A stretch of 64,000 nt of DNA from BQJU01 sp965229635 (GTDB lineage: Bacteria > Bacteroidota > Bacteroidia > Chitinophagales > Saprospiraceae), in NCBI GenBank assembly GCA_965229635.1, contig OZ245894.1:868001-932000 (forward strand), given 5' to 3'. Both the position numbers and the translations under genes were made by a program. Below the pieces are notes generated by a model, which was not told the DNA's origin, ran no database searches, and saw only the letters and a program-made list of their open reading frames with translations. Position 1 is the stretch's first letter, and each line of letters begins with the position of its first letter. Below are positions 60,653 to 64,000 of this stretch, in pieces.

Positions 60653-61645
60653 CTAGCTAGCCAGTACCCCCGCCCAAACCTCTTCATCAACCTCTACGCC
60701 CTCCCGCATCTGCTGTTCCCGAATCTGAAAGGACCGTTCACTGGGATAACGCACTTCATCATTGATGGCTGGGGAGCGTTTGATGTATTGCAGTAGCTCT
60801 TTCGACATTTCCTGGAGCCGTTCTCTGCTCATCAGTTTTTCCGGTTTGAGGCAGATGAATATCTGTGATAATCCGTACTCCGCTTTCGATTTGCCAATGT
60901 CCTCCGTAGAACGCCCCTCGGAGAGCATGGCGGCAAACATATCCAGCAAAATGGATAAGCCGGAGCCTTTCCAGTAGCCGATCGAAATGGGCAATTGGCT
61001 TTCCAGAATGGCTGTTGCATCGTCGGTGAGTTTTCCTTCCTTGTCTACTCCACCGGGAAACGGCAGTTTTTTGCCCTCACGCTGGTGCGTTTCCATTTTT
61101 CCATAGGAAAAGAGCGACATCGACATGTCCAGTAGCACCGGATTGGGATCACCCGGCAGGGAAAAGATCAGTGGGTTATTACCGATCCAGGGAGCCTGGC
61201 CGCCCCACACCGGCATGTTGGGGGTCGTATTACTCCAGCAAATGCTCATATACCCTTTTTCGGCCGCCATCAGGCCAAAATTACCGCCGCGCATCCAGTG
61301 GTTGGTATTGCGCAAAGCCACACAACTAATGCCGTAATCATCAGCCAGTTTCATGGCCCGCTTCATCGCAAAAGCGGCATTGTTGGGACCAGAGCCCAGG
61401 TGGCCATCCCACTGTTCGAGTGCGTTAAATGCCTTTACCCGCTCCGGCTTTTCGCCAACCTTGATCATGCCTTTGTCAATGTTATTCAAAAACAACACAA
61501 AGCGATTCACGCCGTGTGAATGCACGCCATCCAGAGTAGCTTGGGCAAAAAGATGGGCGCATTCTTCCGCATCGGCGGATTCAAATCCTTTATTGACCAG
61601 CTTTTCCTGCAAGGTGGTGCGTAATTGGGCGTAGGGTATTTTCAT
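60653..61645 (-). CDS. Ldh2/MDH2-family oxidoreductase (YiaK/malate/lactate dehydrogenase type)
   Basis: A 330-residue NAD(P)-dependent dehydrogenase of the Ldh2 (MDH type 2) superfamily. The start at 61645 (MKIPYAQLRTTLQEKL) matches the usual 330-340 residue length; ATGs at 61654 and upstream are alternatives. Signatures: DGVHSHGVNRFVLFLNNI (catalytic SHG region), SCVALRNTNHWMRGGNFGLMAAEKGYMSICWSNTTPNMPVWGG, IGNNPLIFSLPGDP, LLDMSMS, and a C-terminal GYWKGSGLSILLDMFAAMLS. Closest in style to 2,3-diketo-L-gulonate reductase YiaK, but the substrate is not resolved. Confidence 0.88.
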   Translation of the reverse strand: MKIPYAQLRTTLQEKLVNKGFESADAEECAHLFAQATLDGVHSHGVNRFVLFLNNIDKGMIKVGEKPERVKAFNALEQWDGHLGSGPNNAAFAMKRAMKLADDYGISCVALRNTNHWMRGGNFGLMAAEKGYMSICWSNTTPNMPVWGGQAPWIGNNPLIFSLPGDPNPVLLDMSMSLFSYGKMETHQREGKKLPFPGGVDKEGKLTDDATAILESQLPISIGYWKGSGLSILLDMFAAMLSEGRSTEDIGKSKAEYGLSQIFICLKPEKLMSRERLQEMSKELLQYIKRSPAINDEVRYPSERSFQIREQQMREGVEVDEEVWAGVLAS

Positions 61646-61807
61646 AATCGACATTTTGAAAATTGAAATATACAAAACCGCTGTAAAATGCAGGTTTTGG
61701 CATTGGAAATCCCGCTGAAAATGGTGACGAATTCCTCATGCTTTCCTCCGTTATTTACTAACTAGCGGACCAAATCGATTTTTAAAATAAACCAATCATA
61801 ATAGACT

Positions 61808-62587
61808 GTGAAATTTCAAACTACCTTATTCTTATTGCTGGGAATTTTAACCGCCGCTTCTGCTCAAAAAACCGTTTACATACCCGCCTATCTGCAAGAT
61901 GGCGGCACCGTTGATGGTAGCCAGTTTAGTATGGACAAAACCGCCGAATCCGATAATTTTATCATCATTTGGGGAACCTACACGGGCGCTGCTGTGATTC
62001 GGGATCAGGCTTTCGCCGAAAATCTCACAATGTCGGAGCAGGCACAGGTGAATATGCGCGCCAAGGTATCCAATTACACCCTTTCGGGAAATATTGAAGT
62101 AGGCGGAGATGTGGTGGTTTATAATGAAACCGGCGATTGTGACAATGGCGTCTACTACCGGATGACCAATTATTACCAAAACAACCTGCTGGAATGTGAC
62201 GGCCGTACTGCCAGTCATCCGGTCAATCAGGATGTCAATAGCCCTTATACCCCATTTTCTGCCGAAGAAATGGCGATGACCTGCAATTGTGATAACCTGC
62301 CGGATTGTCTGACCCCAAATGCGACGGGCGAACTTGATGCGAATGCTCTGGTAAAGGTATTCCCAAATCCGGCTAGTGATTTGGTGCATTTTCAGGTAGA
62401 AGGGAATCACACATTTTCCAAAATGGGAATAACGCTGTACAATGCCGTTGGGGTACAAGTGAAGCGCCTGGTATCAACCAACAGCTCTGTACAAATGTCG
62501 GTGCTCAATTTGCCGAAAGGCATCTACCTGGCACGAATTGTATTGGATGGAAGGCCGGTAGAATCCACGAGTGTCATGATCAAATAA
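61808..62587 (+). CDS. Small T9SS-exported protein
   Basis: A 259-residue secreted protein. It starts with GTG at 61808, which opens the signal peptide (MKFQTTLFLLLGILTAASA); no ATG precedes it in frame nearby. The middle (about 30-165) is an unrecognised beta-rich domain (FIIIWGTYTGAAVIRDQAFAENLTMSEQAQVNMRAKVSNYTLSGNIEVGGDVVVYN). Five cysteines cluster around CDNGVYY, LECDG and MTCNCDNLPDCLT. The T9SS sorting domain starts at VFPNPASDLVHFQV and ends LPKGIYLARIVLDGR. Function unknown. Confidence 0.78.
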   Translation: MKFQTTLFLLLGILTAASAQKTVYIPAYLQDGGTVDGSQFSMDKTAESDNFIIIWGTYTGAAVIRDQAFAENLTMSEQAQVNMRAKVSNYTLSGNIEVGGDVVVYNETGDCDNGVYYRMTNYYQNNLLECDGRTASHPVNQDVNSPYTPFSAEEMAMTCNCDNLPDCLTPNATGELDANALVKVFPNPASDLVHFQVEGNHTFSKMGITLYNAVGVQVKRLVSTNSSVQMSVLNLPKGIYLARIVLDGRPVESTSVMIK

Positions 62588-62599
62588 TAAAAAACAACC

Positions 62600-63178
62600 A
62601 TGAACGACCAAAACATCCTGGACCAACCAAAGGTCTACCCACAGCTCCTCGAGCGCTGCGAACAGATTGGCTTTACGATGCCATCGGACGGCTACATCGG
62701 CACCTTACTCAAAACGCTGGTCTCCTCCAAACCGGGCGGTCTTTTTCTGGAATTAGGCACGGGCATTAGCTTGACCCTTAGCTGGATGGTTGACGGTATG
62801 CAAGAGAATGCCAAGGTGATTAGTATTGATAATGATCCCGAATTGATCGATATTGCCAGGGAGTATTTTGGTGATCAGGAGCGGGTCAGTCTGGTTTGCG
62901 CCGATGGCGGAGCGTGGATGAAAAGCTATACCGGCCCTAAGTTTGACCTGATCTTCGCTGATGCCTGGCCGGGTAAATTCTGGGACCTGGAAGAAGCGCT
63001 GGACCTGATCAAGCCGGGTGGTTTTTACGTTATCGATGATTTGAATCCCACCGATGACTGGCCGGAAGGCCACGCCGAAAAGGTGGATGCATTGGTGGCC
63101 TATCTGGAGAAGCGAGCGGATTTTAATCTGACAAAAATGAATTGGTCAACGGGGATTATTTTGGCAGTGAAAATTTAA
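62600..63178 (+). CDS. Class I SAM-dependent O-methyltransferase
   Basis: A 192-residue methyltransferase with a Rossmann fold: FLELGTGISLTLSWMVDGM (SAM motif I, about 49), VISIDNDPELIDIAREYFG (motif II), FDLIFADAWPGKFWDLEEALDLIKPGGFYVIDDLNP (motifs IV-V, with candidate metal-binding Asp residues). This matches the caffeoyl-CoA/catechol O-methyltransferase-like family. It lies 12 bp after the small T9SS gene. The substrate is unknown. Confidence 0.85.
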   Translation: MNDQNILDQPKVYPQLLERCEQIGFTMPSDGYIGTLLKTLVSSKPGGLFLELGTGISLTLSWMVDGMQENAKVISIDNDPELIDIAREYFGDQERVSLVCADGGAWMKSYTGPKFDLIFADAWPGKFWDLEEALDLIKPGGFYVIDDLNPTDDWPEGHAEKVDALVAYLEKRADFNLTKMNWSTGIILAVKI

Positions 63179-63416
63179 TGTGTCGCAGCTACGCAGCTTA
63201 TGAACGTATTTACCGCAGCCAATGGCTAACGCCATCGGCTACGGTGTGTCGCCGCGCTGCGGCTTGAGGGCAAGGGTAGATGCTAATTGATGTCCGCAGG
63301 TTGCTGGTTAACCAGCCAGGAATTTTTGCGTATTTGATTCCATGTATTTCGCGCACAACTGCTTAGCAGTGACAAACCTTAGCCTCGGCCGTCAGCCCGT
63401 GGCTAAAATTCACACC
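63179..63416. repeat. Hairpin-dense intergenic island
   Basis: Between convergent genes, five inverted repeats occur in 240 bp: AGCCAATGGC/GCCATCGGCT (63217/63231), GCCGC/GCGGC (63251/63259), the perfect palindrome GCTGGTTAACCAGC (63303-63316), ACTGCT/AGCAGT (63358-63370) and TTAGCC/GGCTAA (63379/63401). No gene is apparent. The density resembles REP-type clusters. Confidence 0.55.
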
Positions 63417-64000
63417 CTATCTAATCATTAATTTACCCGTCCCCATCAAGCTACCATCACTCCAAATCTGGAAAAAATACACCCCTGAGGCAAGCGAATC
63501 ATGCATTCTAATTTGGTTATTCCTGATCGGCAAGGTATTCATTTGTTGCCCAACGCTATTGTACAGCTGCATCTGTCCATTAGCCAGGTTTAGCCCATCG
63601 AGCTGGAGGAATGCCTGGCCAGAAACCGGATTGGGAAAAACCTCAATCGAAAGATCATCCTGGTACGGATCATCAATTGCTACTGTAATGAACGCCTCGC
63701 CAATGGTATGCAATGTGGTGTTGGTAATGATCGGTGCATTGAAGTCGAAATAAATGGCCGCCGAATTCTCAATCTCGGTGCCGTTGGGTAAATCTGCAAC
63801 CTGCTGGATTTTGTATTCCACAAACCCGTGCGACATCGCCTCATTGGTTATACTGTCCACCAAATTGATATTATTGAAGGTAAAGACCAGCACATTACTG
63901 CCCTCCAGGTCCAGGACGTAATCATGGCTGGATGCACCAGATCTCAACGTGCGAATATCCAAATGTTCCGAAAGGGTATCCCGAATCACCACCAGGTAGG
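63417..64000 (-). CDS. T9SS-exported DUF7619-domain protein, N-terminus outside the window
   Basis: The minus-strand frame is open to the window edge, giving about 194 residues of the C-terminus. YLVVIRDTLSEHLDIRTLRSGASSHDYVLDLEGSNVLVFTFNNINLVDSITNEAMSHGFVEYKIQ is the DUF7619 domain, a beta-sandwich found before sorting domains in Bacteroidota. NGTEIENSAAIYFDFNAPIITNTT completes it. The T9SS sorting domain follows (EVFPNPVSGQAFLQLDGL...SLASGVYFFQIWSDG). The protein is secreted and probably large; its function depends on the missing N-terminal part. Confidence 0.88.
   Translation of the reverse strand, partial: YLVVIRDTLSEHLDIRTLRSGASSHDYVLDLEGSNVLVFTFNNINLVDSITNEAMSHGFVEYKIQQVADLPNGTEIENSAAIYFDFNAPIITNTTLHTIGEAFITVAIDDPYQDDLSIEVFPNPVSGQAFLQLDGLNLANGQMQLYNSVGQQMNTLPIRNNQIRMHDSLASGVYFFQIWSDGSLMGTGKLMIR

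Overview
This window looks like chromosome from a free-living member of the Bacteroidota, most likely a Saprospiria/Lewinella-type bacterium. The phylum is well supported. Seven secreted proteins end in type IX secretion (T9SS) C-terminal sorting domains. Several promoters match the Bacteroidota -7 element TAnnTTTG, and starts generally lack Shine-Dalgarno sequences. Family content also fits (DUF7619, sortilin-like propellers, NhaD, DUF2167, odhB). The class-level call is inference. I saw no rRNA, tRNA, CRISPR array, transposase or phage gene.

Layout. 0-5.3 kb: the end of a YdjM-type membrane protein, an RsmI-like methyltransferase, a lone SF1 helicase with a nuclease-like tail, a 660-bp gap holding a candidate structured RNA, and a nitroreductase. 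5.3-8.8 kb: two small membrane proteins, then a DtxR/MntR regulator with a perfect palindromic operator, a TroA-like metal-binding protein and its ABC ATPase, but no permease. 8.8-9.2 kb: a hairpin-rich repeat island. 9.2-15.6 kb: an acyl-CoA dehydrogenase, a DUF2167 protein, an ECF sigma/anti-sigma/CnrX-like sensor trio followed by a di-haem peroxidase lipoprotein, and an erythromycin-esterase-family protein. 15.7-21.95 kb: an anaerobic-type redox operon (GltD-like flavoprotein with ferredoxin tail, pyruvate:ferredoxin oxidoreductase, dihydroorotate-dehydrogenase-like protein) preceded by an FNR-type box.

21.95-28.6 kb: two large T9SS propeller proteins around a Tat-type glycosylasparaginase lipoprotein. 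28.6-36.5 kb: small oxidative-stress and housekeeping genes (MsrB-MsrA fusion, thioredoxin-like protein, AraC regulator, DinB-like, DUF2071, DoxX, cupin, DUF1801), a decayed AraC gene, and an unrecognised secreted repeat protein. 36.7-42.7 kb: an NAD(P)H-dependent reductase, a protein with two EF-hand-like segments, an eight-fold YegP/DUF1508 array protein, an acyl-CoA ligase and a RidA protein. 42.7-48 kb: an M48 protease lipoprotein, a T9SS esterase, odhB and an SdiA-regulated-type lipoprotein. 48.4-53.5 kb: a seven-repeat surface protein with distinct codon use and an FG-GAP protein. 53.5-64 kb: lgt, two uncharacterised exported proteins (one resembling the accessory domain of GH85 endoglycosidases), nadB, a CWC protein, a ChaN-like protein, nhaD, an Ldh2-type dehydrogenase, a small T9SS protein, an O-methyltransferase and the end of a DUF7619/T9SS protein.

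The most distinctive points are the CnrYXH-like signalling module, the FNR-box-linked redox operon, the metal ABC system without a permease, the YegP octamer, the candidate RNA at 4.45-4.66 kb, and several families of intergenic hairpin or dispersed repeats. I did not find a clearly new multi-gene defence or biosynthetic system. The lone helicase-nuclease-like gene is the only plausible defence candidate.
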